From Nitrososphaerota archaeon (lineage in GTDB: Archaea; Thermoproteota; EX4484-205; JAAOZP01), in contig JAAOZP010000004.1 in NCBI GenBank assembly GCA_011605725.1, positions 185,739 to 249,738 of the forward strand: DNA of 64,000 nucleotides, written 5' to 3'. Below the pieces are notes generated by a model that was not told the DNA's origin, made no database searches, and worked only from the letters and a program-made list of their open reading frames with translations. Shown in pieces: positions 1-8,354 of the stretch. The position numbers were made by a program, and so were the translations under genes. Each line of letters begins with the position of its first letter. The stretch's first letter is position 1.

Positions 1-548
1 TCAGTCCAACCTTTAACGGTTACCATGGAGTTGTAAGGAGGACTTTCAGGGTTGGCGAACCGATGACCCGGGGTCAGAGGGAGTTTCACGAGGCCGTTGA
101 AGGACTATACAGCATTGTGATGGAAGCGGTTCAGACAGCGGCAAGAGAAGAATTGCCATCTAACTATATTGACAAGCAGGGGAAGCAGTATCTTGAAAGC
201 CTGAGGCTTAGGGGTTTTAACGGGGTTTCAACCCCGATTGAACCATACACGTTCATCCATAACACGGGTTGCTCAGAGTGTCAAGAAGGATACGGGGCTG
301 TAACGCCTTATACCACGCAGCCACTGGGCAACCAGGTTACGCTGATGATCGACGTTGCTCTGCTCGGCTTCAGGCAGAGGGGGAAACCACTTTTCGAAAC
401 CATTTACGACGTTATTGAGGACGCGTTCTGGAAGAAGGGCAGGGAAGTCGGGGTTTACAATAGGATGCCGTTAAACGTGGAGCCTCTGGTTGGAAACACA
501 GAGCCCCTGGGCTCCAGTCTGAACCCTTACCATAAGAGTTTCACCTGA
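1..548 (+). CDS. M24-like (Xaa-Pro peptidase fold) protein, 5' end outside window
   Basis: The reading frame is open from the first base and ends at TGA 546-548, so only the C-terminal part is present. The first residues (FNGYHGVVRRTFRVGEP) resemble the pita-bread fold of M24 peptidases, where a D..RTF..G strand is followed by a helix with EAV. Further on come a HNTG stretch and PLGNQVTLMIDV, which fits the second half of that fold. The usual metal-binding histidine and glutamates are not clearly present, so it may be a non-peptidase member. The ATG at 63 is internal and is unlikely to be the real start. The family assignment rests on motif resemblance only. Confidence 0.45.
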   Translation, partial: SPTFNGYHGVVRRTFRVGEPMTRGQREFHEAVEGLYSIVMEAVQTAAREELPSNYIDKQGKQYLESLRLRGFNGVSTPIEPYTFIHNTGCSECQEGYGAVTPYTTQPLGNQVTLMIDVALLGFRQRGKPLFETIYDVIEDAFWKKGREVGVYNRMPLNVEPLVGNTEPLGSSLNPYHKSFT

Positions 549-587
549 CGACTGTGTTCCAATAGTTTGAAGCGGGTCTCAACCGGT

Positions 588-1003
588 TTAGAGCTTTCTC
601 TTTTTTGCAACAATATGGAGGTGACCCCCGTAGCCCACTATGGATGGCTCCTCGCAAAGCATCAACTCCAGCTCCAGGAGTTTCTCAGCCTTCTCCTCAT
701 TCTGGAGAAGCATCTCTGTTTCAGGCCTGGAGACGTAGACCACGGTCTTGCCGACTATCTTAATGACTTCTAAACCGTTCTTCTCAAAAAGGCTTTTAAG
801 GTCGGATGGTGAAAAAGCCCAACAGTAGAAACCCCACGCTTCAGCGAAAAACCTTCTCTCCTTAAGGACTTTGAAGGCCTCCTCCGGCCCCTTACGGACA
901 AGCATACTCCTTACAATGTTGAAGAGGCTGTCGACCCCGGCAGCAATGAAGCATCCGGGTTTAAGAACCCTAGCCAGTTCCCCGACTGCCTTATCAGGAT
1001 TAC
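588..1003 (-). pseudogene. Class I SAM-dependent methyltransferase, C-terminal fragment
   Basis: Read leftwards, the frame begins inside a gene at about 1003 with NPDKAVGELARVLKPGC, which is the usual post-motif segment (ARVLKPGG) of class I methyltransferases. It continues through strand 6 and 7-like sequence (GLEVIKIVGKTVVYVSR) to a stop at 588. The N-terminal SAM-binding half (GxGxG) is missing. At about 1003-1011 the sequence switches abruptly to a copy of the 3' end of the flavoprotein gene found at 14.9 kb, which runs in the opposite direction. The gene has therefore been cut by a rearrangement. An ATG at 905 would give only about 105 residues and is probably not used. Confidence 0.6.
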
Positions 1004-1010
1004 TGCAGTA

Positions 1011-1190
1011 AGATATTGGGTCTCCCTAGGCGAGGGTAAAGCGCTACTGATCTTCGGCCCGCATTATGCAAGCCTTGGAAGCATAGAGTACTTCTTGAAG
1101 AGAAGAATCGATGTTGAGGAAATGATGAGCAGGTTCCCACTTGCATGATTTTGCCATAGTCAAAACTGGTAGGAAAGTTTAGATTTGACA
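1011..1190 (+). pseudogene. Truncated second copy of the flavoprotein (NDH-2-like) gene tail
   Basis: This stretch repeats the last part of the gene at 13957-15081 plus its 3' flank. Both copies encode LGEGKALLIFGPHYASLGS, then a short segment with EYFLKRRIDVEEMM, and both continue into near-identical non-coding sequence after the stop (gattttgccatagtcaaa). The two copies differ by scattered substitutions, so the duplication is not recent. Nothing of the FAD or NAD domains is present here. The fragment meets the methyltransferase remnant at about 1003-1011. Confidence 0.8.
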
Positions 1191-1379
1191 AACTATTGCG
1201 CTGCTATTGTCAATTAATTAGGCATTATACATCCGTCTAGGACAGTTTTTATCCTAAGCCGCTCTCGCTTCATCGATAAAGATATCTAGTTTTCAGCTTT
1301 AGATAAGACTTCTCGCGCGAGCGCCGCTGATAAACCTGTTGCGTTTTTAAGCAGGCAAGTTCTCTACATCCTGAGCCTA

Positions 1380-1790
1380 ATGGCTGTCGAGAAGCTTTCA
1401 CTAAGATTGGCGAGGACGATCTTCTATCTTAAAGGGTTTGTCTGGCTCCTCAAGAGGAGAAGAGCATACTCGATGCAAGACGTCTTAAACCTCTTCTACA
1501 TGGATTTTCTAAAAATAGATGATAAGCATATCGAAGTCGTAAAGCTCGATGAGAACGAGCTCATAACTAGGTGTAGCAATCCATGCCCTATTTTAGAGCT
1601 TGCTAAGCGTCTCAATCTAGACACTAAGTATGTGTGTAAAGAGGTTTCTGAACCAGTCTGCAAATTCGTATTGAACAAGCTTAATCCAAGACTGGTGTTT
1701 GAGAGAAACTATGAACACATAAGACCACATGTTGAGAGCTGCGAGGAACATATATATTGGAGACGGGGTGAGAAACAAAGCGCACGCTAA
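1380..1790 (+). CDS. Uncharacterised 136-residue archaeal protein with conserved cysteines
   Basis: ATG at 1380 opens a basic helical N-terminus. The central part carries CSNPCP, followed by a cysteine at about residue 87 and another at about 94 (YVCKEVSEPVCKF), and a late cysteine near residue 120. The spacing of the cysteines suggests metal or Fe-S binding, or disulphides. I do not recognise a named family with confidence. There is no signal peptide or membrane helix. It stands alone between the rearranged flavoprotein tail and a VapBC pair. The composition is ordinary and the frame is unbroken, so it is probably a real gene. Confidence 0.6.
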   Translation: MAVEKLSLRLARTIFYLKGFVWLLKRRRAYSMQDVLNLFYMDFLKIDDKHIEVVKLDENELITRCSNPCPILELAKRLNLDTKYVCKEVSEPVCKFVLNKLNPRLVFERNYEHIRPHVESCEEHIYWRRGEKQSAR

Positions 1791-1837
1791 ACAAAGAATC
1801 ATTGAGAAAGCACTAGGCTAAGTCAGAACTGATCCGG

Positions 1838-1848
1838 AGCGCGCGCTA
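1838..1848. repeat. Iterated palindrome (AGCGCGCGCTA)
   Basis: Copy of the window-wide palindrome with the left T missing. It lies in the gap between the cysteine protein and VapBC. Confidence 0.7.
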
Positions 1849-1980
1849 AACTAGTTGCATGGATTCTTGAGCATGTCGGCAGATCTGAGTTTCGAAGTTT
1901 TAAAGCATCAAGTTTAGTTAAAGCGAATTCGAGTATTTTTAAAAAAGTAGAATCGATTTTTACATTTTCTTAAGAGAAAA

Positions 1981-2010
1981 GTTTTTATAGTCTTTATAGT
2001 CTTTATATTG
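1981..2010 (+). promoter_or_regulatory. AT-rich promoter region with TTTATAGTC direct repeats before vapBC
   Basis: Two full copies of TTTATAGTC, followed by a third partial copy (TTTATATTG), lie directly upstream of the TTG start of the antitoxin. They overlap the expected archaeal TATA region. Direct repeats at this place are a plausible operator for VapB autoregulation, but that is inference. Confidence 0.4.
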
Positions 2011-2265
2011 ATTGTGAGTACTATATCCGTTACTGAGGATGTTAAAGAAGCCCTTCTAAAGATAGCTGCGGAACTACAAATAAAGCTAGGTAGGAGAGTC
2101 GATCTGAATGATGCGATAAGATACTTGCTTAGAACTCGTGTTAAACATCCAGTTCTTCTAGATAACGCTTGTCGGCCTATTCCAGGCTTCGAGGATGCTT
2201 ATAAGGAATTGAGAAAGGAAAGGATGAGAGATGAAGAGAGAACTCGAAGGAAGCTTGGTCTTTGA
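2008..2265 (+). CDS. vapB: VapB-type antitoxin (ribbon-helix-helix-like)
   Basis: An 85-residue acidic/basic protein whose N-terminus (STISVTEDVKEALLKIAAEL) matches a short strand followed by a helix, as in archaeal VapB DNA-binding domains. A C-terminal charged tail would wrap the toxin. The start is TTG 2008 or GTG 2014, because no ATG is available. Its end overlaps the next gene by 35 bases, the usual arrangement of an antitoxin with a PIN toxin. Regulation is probably autoregulation through the repeats just upstream. Confidence 0.7.
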   Translation: MIVSTISVTEDVKEALLKIAAELQIKLGRRVDLNDAIRYLLRTRVKHPVLLDNACRPIPGFEDAYKELRKERMRDEERTRRKLGL

Positions 2266-2668
2266 CTCCAGTTCTATTCTCGAGCTATTATACTCTACAA
2301 GTAATGGAGTTAAACTGAAAGAAGCACTCAAGGCTGAGAAGGTTGAAGGAAATATTTCTGAAATAACTGTCGCAGAAATTAGCTACATTCTTTGCAGAAA
2401 ACTTGGTATTGAGGAAGCTCGAACCAGGGTTAAAAATTTATTGGACTCAGGTTACATCACGGTTCATGAAACTTTCAAGCTTATCGAATATGCTTCAAAT
2501 TATAAATGTAAGAGGAATCTTTCATTAGCAGACTGTTTTTCATTAGCATTGGCTAAAAAACTGACCGTACCCGTCTTGTTTGCTAGAAGGGAGAAAGAGC
2601 TTCTGGAAGAGATATCCAGTGGGCCTTTCGATGTCGAAATACTGTTCCTAGAAGATTTTACAAAATAA
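2231..2668 (+). CDS. vapC: VapC-type PIN-domain ribonuclease toxin
   Basis: A 145-residue PIN domain. The first acidic position is in LVFDSSSILELL, the central glutamate in TVAEISYIL, and the third acidic residue in LADCFSLALAKKL. The C-terminal FARREKELLEE takes the place of the last acidic position (the glutamate in KELLEE is the likely ligand). PIN toxins cleave RNA (often tRNA) with Mg2+. It overlaps the upstream antitoxin and is intact, so the pair is probably functional. The true start may be slightly downstream of ATG 2231, since residues before VFDSSS are charged and unconserved. Confidence 0.75.
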   Translation: MKRELEGSLVFDSSSILELLYSTSNGVKLKEALKAEKVEGNISEITVAEISYILCRKLGIEEARTRVKNLLDSGYITVHETFKLIEYASNYKCKRNLSLADCFSLALAKKLTVPVLFARREKELLEEISSGPFDVEILFLEDFTK

Positions 2669-2749
2669 TGATTAAAGCAATTATATGCTAAACCCATCGT
2701 TCTAAGTAAACTTTATCATGATTTTTATCGCGTGCTGTTTATTCCTCAA

Positions 2750-3096
2750 TTATCTTGAGACAACCTTCGCCAACCGCGAACACTTTGCTTTTAAAAAATC
2801 TTTCACTTTCTCTAGAGGCAAAGCAGTTGCTTTCACAAGTCTTAGGTTTAGGAGGATGAATCGAGAAAACAACAATACCATAGTATTATTCGGCGGAAAC
2901 ATGTCAGAATTCAGGAAATCCGTGTCTCTTGTGAGCAACACATGTTTCTCCCTTCTTGCTAGCGGCGCAACTTCGCTATTCACTATTCCTTTCGGAACAT
3001 ATTCTGCCAGAAATCCTTTTGAGTTTAAAAACTCTCAAACTTGATGTTTTCATCGAGCAGAAACCTGGAGCTCAACGTAACGTTCCCCCCTAGCAT
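2750..3096 (-). pseudogene. DUF5615-type PIN-like toxin with one frameshift
   Basis: The N-terminal frame starts at ATG 3096 (or TTG 3075) and gives SSRFLLDENIKFES, the hallmark LLDENI strand of DUF5615/Mut7-C-like PIN proteins. In a T5 run at about 3028 the frame is lost. One extra T restores FLNSKGFLAEYVPKG, followed by LARREKHVLLTRDTDF, the second family motif. Apart from the shift the protein is full length (about 115 residues). The gene is therefore a recent pseudogene or carries a sequence error. An antitoxin-like fragment precedes and overlaps it. Confidence 0.65.
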
Positions 3097-3128
3097 GCTT
3101 AGCAGCATACCTCAAAGCTTCATTGATC
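3050..3128 (-). pseudogene. C-terminal fragment of a probable antitoxin, cut at a palindrome
   Basis: Read leftwards from the GCGCGCGC site at 3129, the frame gives LINEALRYAAKHARGERYVE and ends at TGA 3050-3052, overlapping the start of the DUF5615 toxin as antitoxins do. Nothing coding is recognisable on the other side of the site. The family is not identified. Confidence 0.4.
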
Positions 3129-3138
3129 AGCGCGCGCG
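3129..3138. repeat. Iterated palindrome variant (AGCGCGCGCG)
   Basis: Lies inside GATCAGCGCGCGCGATC, so here the palindrome is flanked by GATC on both sides. It marks the point where the antitoxin fragment begins. Confidence 0.65.
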
Positions 3139-3229
3139 ATCATTCCACGTGCACTATTTTTAAGCACCCATATTAGTATTTTGGAAATACAAAAACTTTT
3201 TTATTCAAGCGTGAATAATCACATGCATA

Positions 3230-4924
3230 TTGCAGCGTTGCCACGTATGCGGAAGAACGAATGAAACATGTAAGCCCTGTCCCTACTGCAACTGGTGGTT
3301 CTGCGAACAGCACCTGGATCCGGAGCAGCATGACTGCACGGGTTTAAAAGCCTTGAGAAAAACGGATTACAGCAAGGTTAAACTAGAGGAGACAGTCAAG
3401 AAGTCTACAATACAGCGTTGGAGAGAAAAGGCGCCGAGCCTTTTCCTAGAGCTCGGGATTCTTCTCCTAGCATTGGCTGTGATTTTTGGAGCCAGAACAT
3501 CACCCTACATGAAGGTTCAGGCTGGAGAAGAACTCTGTCATAAGACTTTAGCGCTTGAACCTTTCAGCATCAAATGGTTTGAAATAGAAGTCATCCCTAG
3601 TCTTTCCACTAGGATGGAGAATCTGAGCCTCAGGATTGCGGCTTCTGAACAATTCTCCAGGAAGTTCAGCCTAGAGGTTTACGTGCTCACGCATGCTGAT
3701 GAAAGAAGGAGTTTTCTAGAATGGTGGTTTAAGATCAAGGAGCAAGGTTACTACGAGGAGCCGAATTTCACGAAACCACTGTACGAAGCGGAAGACGTTT
3801 CTAGAGTAGCAGCCACTGTTCCGGTTAATAAATCCGGTCTCTTCGGGCTATACTACGTCTTCTTCAACTGGAATCTTTTCAAGAATGTGAGTGTCACCGT
3901 CTCATCCTCGTTAGTATGGCTTAAGCCAGGGTATGTTAATCTGAGCTACAGCCTTGACTCACCTGGCTTGTACGCTGGGTTTCCTCTTTTAATACTCGAC
4001 GCATGCCTCCTCATTAGGCGGGGACTAGGAGGACGGTTCCCCAAGTTTTCTCGACGCTGGACAATGCTTTCCGACGCATTAATCTTCGCAGCAATACTGC
4101 TCCTGCCCTTCGTACTATACTTCTCCACGGAAGGGGATTTGAATAATGCGATAGTGTTCTTATTCAACTCTTATAACCCTATAGATGCTTTGAGCCCAGA
4201 GTCCCTAGCAATATACGCAATAGCACTGCAATCGATACTGCTCCACGAGTACGGGCATTTTGCAGCAGCTAGAGCAGCAGGTTTAAAGGCGGAGATAAGA
4301 GCATCGGAGGAGCCTAATGCTCTCGCAGTCACCAGGGTTTCAACCGAGAAGCCTATGACGATGCAGGATGTCTTCAGAATAAGGAGGATGGGGCCCTTAT
4401 CCAACCTGCTTCTCATAATCGTCAACATACCCCTGTTCCTTCTGTACTGGAGGCAGATGTTCGGCTTCGCAGCATTTTGGAACCTCATCGTGCTAAGCTG
4501 GAACGCAAAGGAGCTTAGCGCACCACCCGGGTACAGGAGGAAGCTTGTGAAGGATGCAAGAATACTGCCCGAGATCGCTGAGAAATACGTTAAGAGGGTA
4601 GAAGACAAGCTTGGTGTGAAGCTGGACTACAGCTTGGAATCCCTTAAAAACCTGGGAAACGTGACCAGCAGGCTTTTAGAAGACATTAAGGGCTCAAGAG
4701 ATTCTGTGAACATCGCGCTAGCGCTCTATGCATTAAGCACAGCAAGCTACATCGGAGAAGTCATCGTCAGAAACAAAAATGGGAAATGGGTTGAAGCGGA
4801 TAACCGTCTCGGCTGGGCTGTGAGGTTTGACAGCAAAGAAGTCGACGTCCTCCAAATGGTTATTGAAGGCTTCCTGACGCCAGAAAGGCTTAACGAACTA
4901 CTTGAAAAGCTAAAAAGCATGTGA
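3230..4924 (+). CDS. AN1 zinc finger fused to an M50 (site-2-protease-like) membrane metalloprotease
   Basis: Residues 1-40 hold a complete AN1-type zinc finger (CHVCGR, CPYCNWWFC, HLDPEQHDC). A membrane helix follows (about 70-87), then an extracytoplasmic segment of about 150 residues, and further helices around 245-265, 278-296 and 390-410. HEYGH at residues 339-343 is the zinc-binding active-site motif of M50 intramembrane proteases. Archaeal homologues of this architecture are known, but their substrates are not. The start is TTG 3230, preceded by an in-frame stop at 3212. At 564 residues it is intact. It would sit in the cytoplasmic membrane with the zinc finger inside. Confidence 0.85.
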   Translation: MQRCHVCGRTNETCKPCPYCNWWFCEQHLDPEQHDCTGLKALRKTDYSKVKLEETVKKSTIQRWREKAPSLFLELGILLLALAVIFGARTSPYMKVQAGEELCHKTLALEPFSIKWFEIEVIPSLSTRMENLSLRIAASEQFSRKFSLEVYVLTHADERRSFLEWWFKIKEQGYYEEPNFTKPLYEAEDVSRVAATVPVNKSGLFGLYYVFFNWNLFKNVSVTVSSSLVWLKPGYVNLSYSLDSPGLYAGFPLLILDACLLIRRGLGGRFPKFSRRWTMLSDALIFAAILLLPFVLYFSTEGDLNNAIVFLFNSYNPIDALSPESLAIYAIALQSILLHEYGHFAAARAAGLKAEIRASEEPNALAVTRVSTEKPMTMQDVFRIRRMGPLSNLLLIIVNIPLFLLYWRQMFGFAAFWNLIVLSWNAKELSAPPGYRRKLVKDARILPEIAEKYVKRVEDKLGVKLDYSLESLKNLGNVTSRLLEDIKGSRDSVNIALALYALSTASYIGEVIVRNKNGKWVEADNRLGWAVRFDSKEVDVLQMVIEGFLTPERLNELLEKLKSM

Positions 4925-5396
4925 AAATGGTAAAGCAGGAACTCTAGTTCAGTATCCTTCAGATACTATGATTTCGACGGTAACAGGCCTTCACTTGTCT
5001 TTCCACCCTAGTGGTGTGAGCCATTGCGGACAATCAATCCTAAGACATCTTTTGACATCCGTATGGACGAGCTCATAAAGACGTTACTCCCTTGATGGTG
5101 CGCGCTATTCCGTTTTTGCGATGTCTCCATGCTTTAAATAAACATGAGAATCCACAATCATATTTTCTCAATAAGAATGCTATGTAAGAAAAATATTTAA
5201 CCTTTTCTTAGACACGAAGCAATATGCGATTCTTAACCAGCTAAAGTAAATTAGTAGCCTTGGCGCGCTACAAGTATGGCAAACAGCATTATAAGTTATA
5301 TGCAAGAAAAGAACATAGATCCGTAAAGAGGTGAAAATTCTAGAGTTACGCTTAGCTAACGAAATTGTAGAAAAACAAACACAGAATAAATTTTAT
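4925..5396. other. Non-coding gap with palindrome remnants
   Basis: No open frame of note. It contains GTGCGCGCTA (5098-5107) and GGCGCGCTA (5262-5270), both shortened forms of the iterated palindrome, and AT-rich sequence around 5155-5215. No RNA gene was recognised. Confidence 0.5.
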
Positions 5397-6447
5397 TCAG
5401 TAAGAAAGTTGTAGTGCTTTCATCCACTCTATGTATTTAGTTAGGTTAAACGGCGGGCTTCCAAGTAAGTAGTGATTCAAAAATTTTTTACCGTCTGTTT
5501 CCCATTCTATGACAAGCATTTTGTTCTCCTCTACTTACTCTAATTTTTCCTAGAGTAGCCTTGCTATAGGGACTAATTGAAAAATCGCCTGAGCTTAACT
5601 CTTCTTTTGTATCAGCATCAAAAACTCTGTGACTTCCTGTCTTTTCCAAAAAGGTATCGTTTACCCCAACTACTTTTATATGCCACTCCTCAGGTTCGCT
5701 TACCATTATACAGAAAGGTTCTTGAACTCTCTTTACGTAATAATAAGCAAGCTTTTTTTGAAGTAGTAGTCGACAATAGCATCTGAAATTTGGGGCCAAC
5801 AATCTATAACATTCCACCATATGATGCCCCAGATTTTGTTAGATAGTCGAGCTCTTTCTACGAAGAACTTTAATGCTTCGGCTTGAGTAATTTGACTTGC
5901 AAGTATAAAGTCGTTAAGGTTTTCGGGAATGAAACCGAAAAGTTCTTTCACCTGGTTAGCCATAAGCTCAATTCTGTTGTACTCTCTTTTTCTTGTTTTC
6001 CAGTGATCTACTGCATGAGCTCTCCAGTATTCGTTATTCCAAGGCCATAAGTAACCTTCAGGAATGAACTTCTTTAGACTTTCTAGCCTTGGACAACCAT
6101 GATAGCCTATCTCACTAATGAAGGAAGCTTTACTTTCTGTATAGAACCGGCTCTTGCAGTAATCTCTAGGTCCCCACAAGTGCATTTCTGGTGGAGAAAA
6201 CCTTTCACTTTGACCAACAACTTTATCAGAAAGATATGGCGAAGAAGGAACGTATGGCCTATAAGGATCTAATTGCTTACATACTGATGGTAAGACTTTT
6301 CTCGTTAGCACGTTGTCTGAAGGTCGAAGATTCTCTGAAATGTATGCATAATCACACTCGTTATCACCGCACCAAAGGATTAAGCTTGGATGATTTCTCA
6401 ACCTTTTTATGATCTTCTTTGCCTCTTCATATATTTCCTTCTGAAAC
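5397..6447 (-). pseudogene. Glycoside hydrolase family 2 (beta-mannosidase-like), C-terminal remnant
   Basis: Read leftwards from 6447 the frame gives EEAKKIIKRLRNHPSLILWC, then GDNE, the region of the GH2 acid/base catalyst (..WCGxNE). It continues with SEIGYHGCPRLESLKKF and WGIIWWNVIDCWPQISDAI. Around 5750 an A7 run breaks the frame (an eighth A would restore FKKKLAYYYVKRVQEPF). A second shift near 5530 leads to EENKMLVIEWETDG and YLLGSPPFNLTKYIEWMK, which is the usual C-terminus. About 350 of an expected 800 or so residues remain. The N-terminal domains are missing, and the homology stops at the palindrome at 6448. Confidence 0.8.
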
Positions 6448-6458
6448 TAGCGCGCGCG
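6448..6458. repeat. Iterated palindrome (TAGCGCGCGCG) at a gene-gene junction
   Basis: Separates the GH2 remnant (minus strand) from the AAA/DUF4143 remnant (plus strand). Recognisable coding homology runs up to within a few bases on each side. Confidence 0.8.
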
Positions 6459-7115
6459 GGGGCTCCGGTTCATTCGACATAAAGGTAGAAGTCGGGAAGC
6501 ACCTAGTTGGTGGAGGAATCTATTTTGAACTTCTTTCACTGGACTTCGAAGATGTTTTCTCAGAGTACAAGAGGGTTTTGACCAGTTTCATCCTAACCGG
6601 TAGAGAAGTGAAAGCAAAGGTTGCGTTTGAAAATGAATTTAAAAACCTGCTTGAAGAATACCTAATATTCGGCGGTTTCCCGCGATCGTTAAGGAAAATG
6701 ACCAAGAGATTAAAAAAGAGCTTCTCAGAAACCTTGTGAGAACCTACTTGGAGAAAGACATCTTTTTCTTTCTGAACGTGAGGCATATTGAAAAATTCAG
6801 AAATCTGCTTCAATATCTAAGCTTAAACATCGGTTCCATGCTTGAAGTATCGTCAGTGATGAGTGAGCTCAAAATGGATTTCAGAACAGTCTAGTCTTAT
6901 CTCGCCATCTTGGAAAATACCTATTTAATCTCCCTCGTCAAGCCTTTTCACAAAAACCTCATAACCGAGCTTAAAAAGACGAGGAAGATTTACTTTAACG
7001 ACCTTGGCTTGAGAAACGCGGCCATAAACAATTTCGTCCAAACCGGAAGCAGAACAGATAAGGGTAGTCTTATTGAAAACTTCATACTGAATGAGCTTAA
7101 GACAAGTTTCGAGCG
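6452..7115 (+). pseudogene. AAA ATPase with DUF4143 domain, internal remnant
   Basis: The frame starts directly at the palindrome with GGSGSFDIKVEVGKHLVGGG, followed by IYFELLSLDF, the post-Walker B segment of archaeal/bacterial AAA+ ATPases with a DUF4143 tail. LLEEYLIFGGFPR follows. Near 6715 the frame shifts to LLRNLVRTYLEKDIFFFLNV, then an in-frame TAG at 6892-6894 precedes SYLAILENTYLISLVKPF and RKIYFNDLGLRNA. The coding sequence ends at a second GCGCGCGC copy at 7112, before the expected C-terminus. Walker A and B are missing. So this piece has one shift, one stop and a palindrome at both ends. Confidence 0.75.
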
Positions 7116-7121
7116 CGCGCG
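7112..7121. repeat. Iterated palindrome (AGCGCGCGCG) ending the DUF4143 remnant
   Basis: The second palindrome bracketing the ATPase fragment. Immediately after it comes the promoter region of sfsA. Confidence 0.75.
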
Positions 7122-7147
7122 TGCAGGCGGAATGCTTATAGCTCGAC

Positions 7148-7882
7148 TTGTCTAACGAACCAACTATGAGAAAGCTGCTCCTAAAATGCACAGGACCATT
7201 TAGGTCGGGCAAGATAGTCGATAGACCAAATAGGTTCATTCTTCGCGTGAGGATGAACTCTTCCGTCGAAAGAGTTTACTTCCCAAATCCTGGCAAGCTA
7301 CACACCGTCATAGCACCAGGCCGCGAGGTCCTCTGCAAGCCGGCAACAATTGAAGGACGCAAAACCAACTTCAGCGCCTTCGCCGTCCGGCTGAGCAAGT
7401 TCTATGTGACCGTGAACTCGTCTTTTGCAAATACCATTTTCTCAACTGCAGTTGATAAGGGAATTCTAAGCGAGTTTAGAGGTTACGTGATATCTTCACG
7501 TGAACGCTTGGTTCCGAATTACGGGCGGATTGACTTCGTTCTCCGCAACACAAAAAATAGACATGTTTATGTGGAAGTGAAGTCCTGCACGCATGTTGAA
7601 AAAGGTGTTGCGAAGTTCCCAGATAGGCCGACTGTGCGGGGGAGGCGGCATCTTGCGATTTTGTCGAGGTTAGCTGAGAAAGGGGTGAGATGTTACGTAA
7701 TCTTCATCATTCAGAGGCCCGATGCGCAGTCGTTTGAGCCCTTCAGGGAAGTTGACCCGGAATTTGCAAGTCTGCTAGCAAATGCTGCCAGGGTCGGGGT
7801 CAAAATAATGGCAATGACGACTGAATTTATGCCACCAAACCTCTATCTTAAACGCGAGGACTTGCCAATAAAATTTGTATAA
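7148..7882 (+). CDS. sfsA: SfsA family DNA-binding/nuclease-fold protein
   Basis: A 244-residue protein with the two SfsA hallmarks. One is an N-terminal OB-like part with RPNRFILRVRM and FPNPGKLHTVIAPGREV. The other is a nuclease-like C-terminal part with GRIDFVLRN, VYVEVKSCTHVEKG and KFPDRPTVRGRRHLAIL. Its role is poorly defined: E. coli SfsA was named for sugar fermentation stimulation and binds DNA, and the fold resembles restriction endonucleases. The start is TTG 7148, or ATG 7166 giving MRKLLLK. It is intact and stands alone, squeezed between remnants. Confidence 0.9.
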   Translation: MSNEPTMRKLLLKCTGPFRSGKIVDRPNRFILRVRMNSSVERVYFPNPGKLHTVIAPGREVLCKPATIEGRKTNFSAFAVRLSKFYVTVNSSFANTIFSTAVDKGILSEFRGYVISSRERLVPNYGRIDFVLRNTKNRHVYVEVKSCTHVEKGVAKFPDRPTVRGRRHLAILSRLAEKGVRCYVIFIIQRPDAQSFEPFREVDPEFASLLANAARVGVKIMAMTTEFMPPNLYLKREDLPIKFV

Positions 7883-7897
7883 TATCTGGTGATCAGA

Positions 7898-7907
7898 ACG
7901 CGCGCTA
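7898..7907. repeat. Iterated palindrome (ACGCGCGCTA) cutting ccdA
   Basis: On the minus strand the CcdA frame reads YGLAT and then enters this site (IARV). Family homology ends here. Confidence 0.75.
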
Positions 7908-8348
7908 TGGTAGCTAAGCCGTAAACTGCGCCATAGAGGAAAATGCCGGTAAGACCCTTTCGTTTTTGGACCTTTATGCGTGCCCAAAAAGCTGGAAGTC
8001 TGATCTCTATTATCATGGCAACACCCATAAGGACCATGGCTGGACCTGCGACTAGTTCAAAGAGCGGCATGTACTGAGATACAAAATTGCCCAGTACGGA
8101 GGCGACAGTGCCAATCACAGAGAACACTGCGATTAGGCCTAGAGCGCAGGCAACTCCTCTTGGAACCGCCTTTTCCAAGGAAGGTTTAGTTCCTATATAA
8201 TATGATATATAGCCTGGGAGCATTGGAAAGCCGCATGGAGAAAAAGCGCAAATATACCAGCAGTGAGGAGCGCGCGCGCCGCAACAGCAGCGATGATAAC
8301 TCCTAGAAGGATCAACATTTTCGGTTCATACTTCCATTTCCTTAGCAT
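7908..8348 (-). pseudogene. ccdA: CcdA/DsbD-type thiol-disulphide transmembrane protein, frameshifted and truncated
   Basis: From ATG 8348 the frame gives MLRKWKYEPKMLILLGVIIA, then AALLTAGIFAL-like sequence. In a T5 run near 8240 the frame is lost; one more T yields FSPCGFPMLPGYISYYIG, the active-site cysteine and LPGY motif of CcdA. Further membrane helices follow (GVACALGLIAVFSVIG, LFELVAGPAMVLMGVAMII). The gene stops at GLAT at the palindrome, before the second cysteine helix (normally GCAAP). CcdA passes electrons across the membrane to extracytoplasmic thiols. It lies directly downstream of a PepSY protein with a 6-base gap, so they were probably one operon. Confidence 0.75.
8269..8279. 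repeat. Iterated palindrome copy (AGCGCGCGCGC) inside the ccdA frame
   Basis: Here the motif is read in frame on the minus strand as Ala-Arg-Ala within the first membrane helix (VAARALL), so it does not break the protein. Confidence 0.6.
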
Positions 8349-8354
8349 TCCAAC

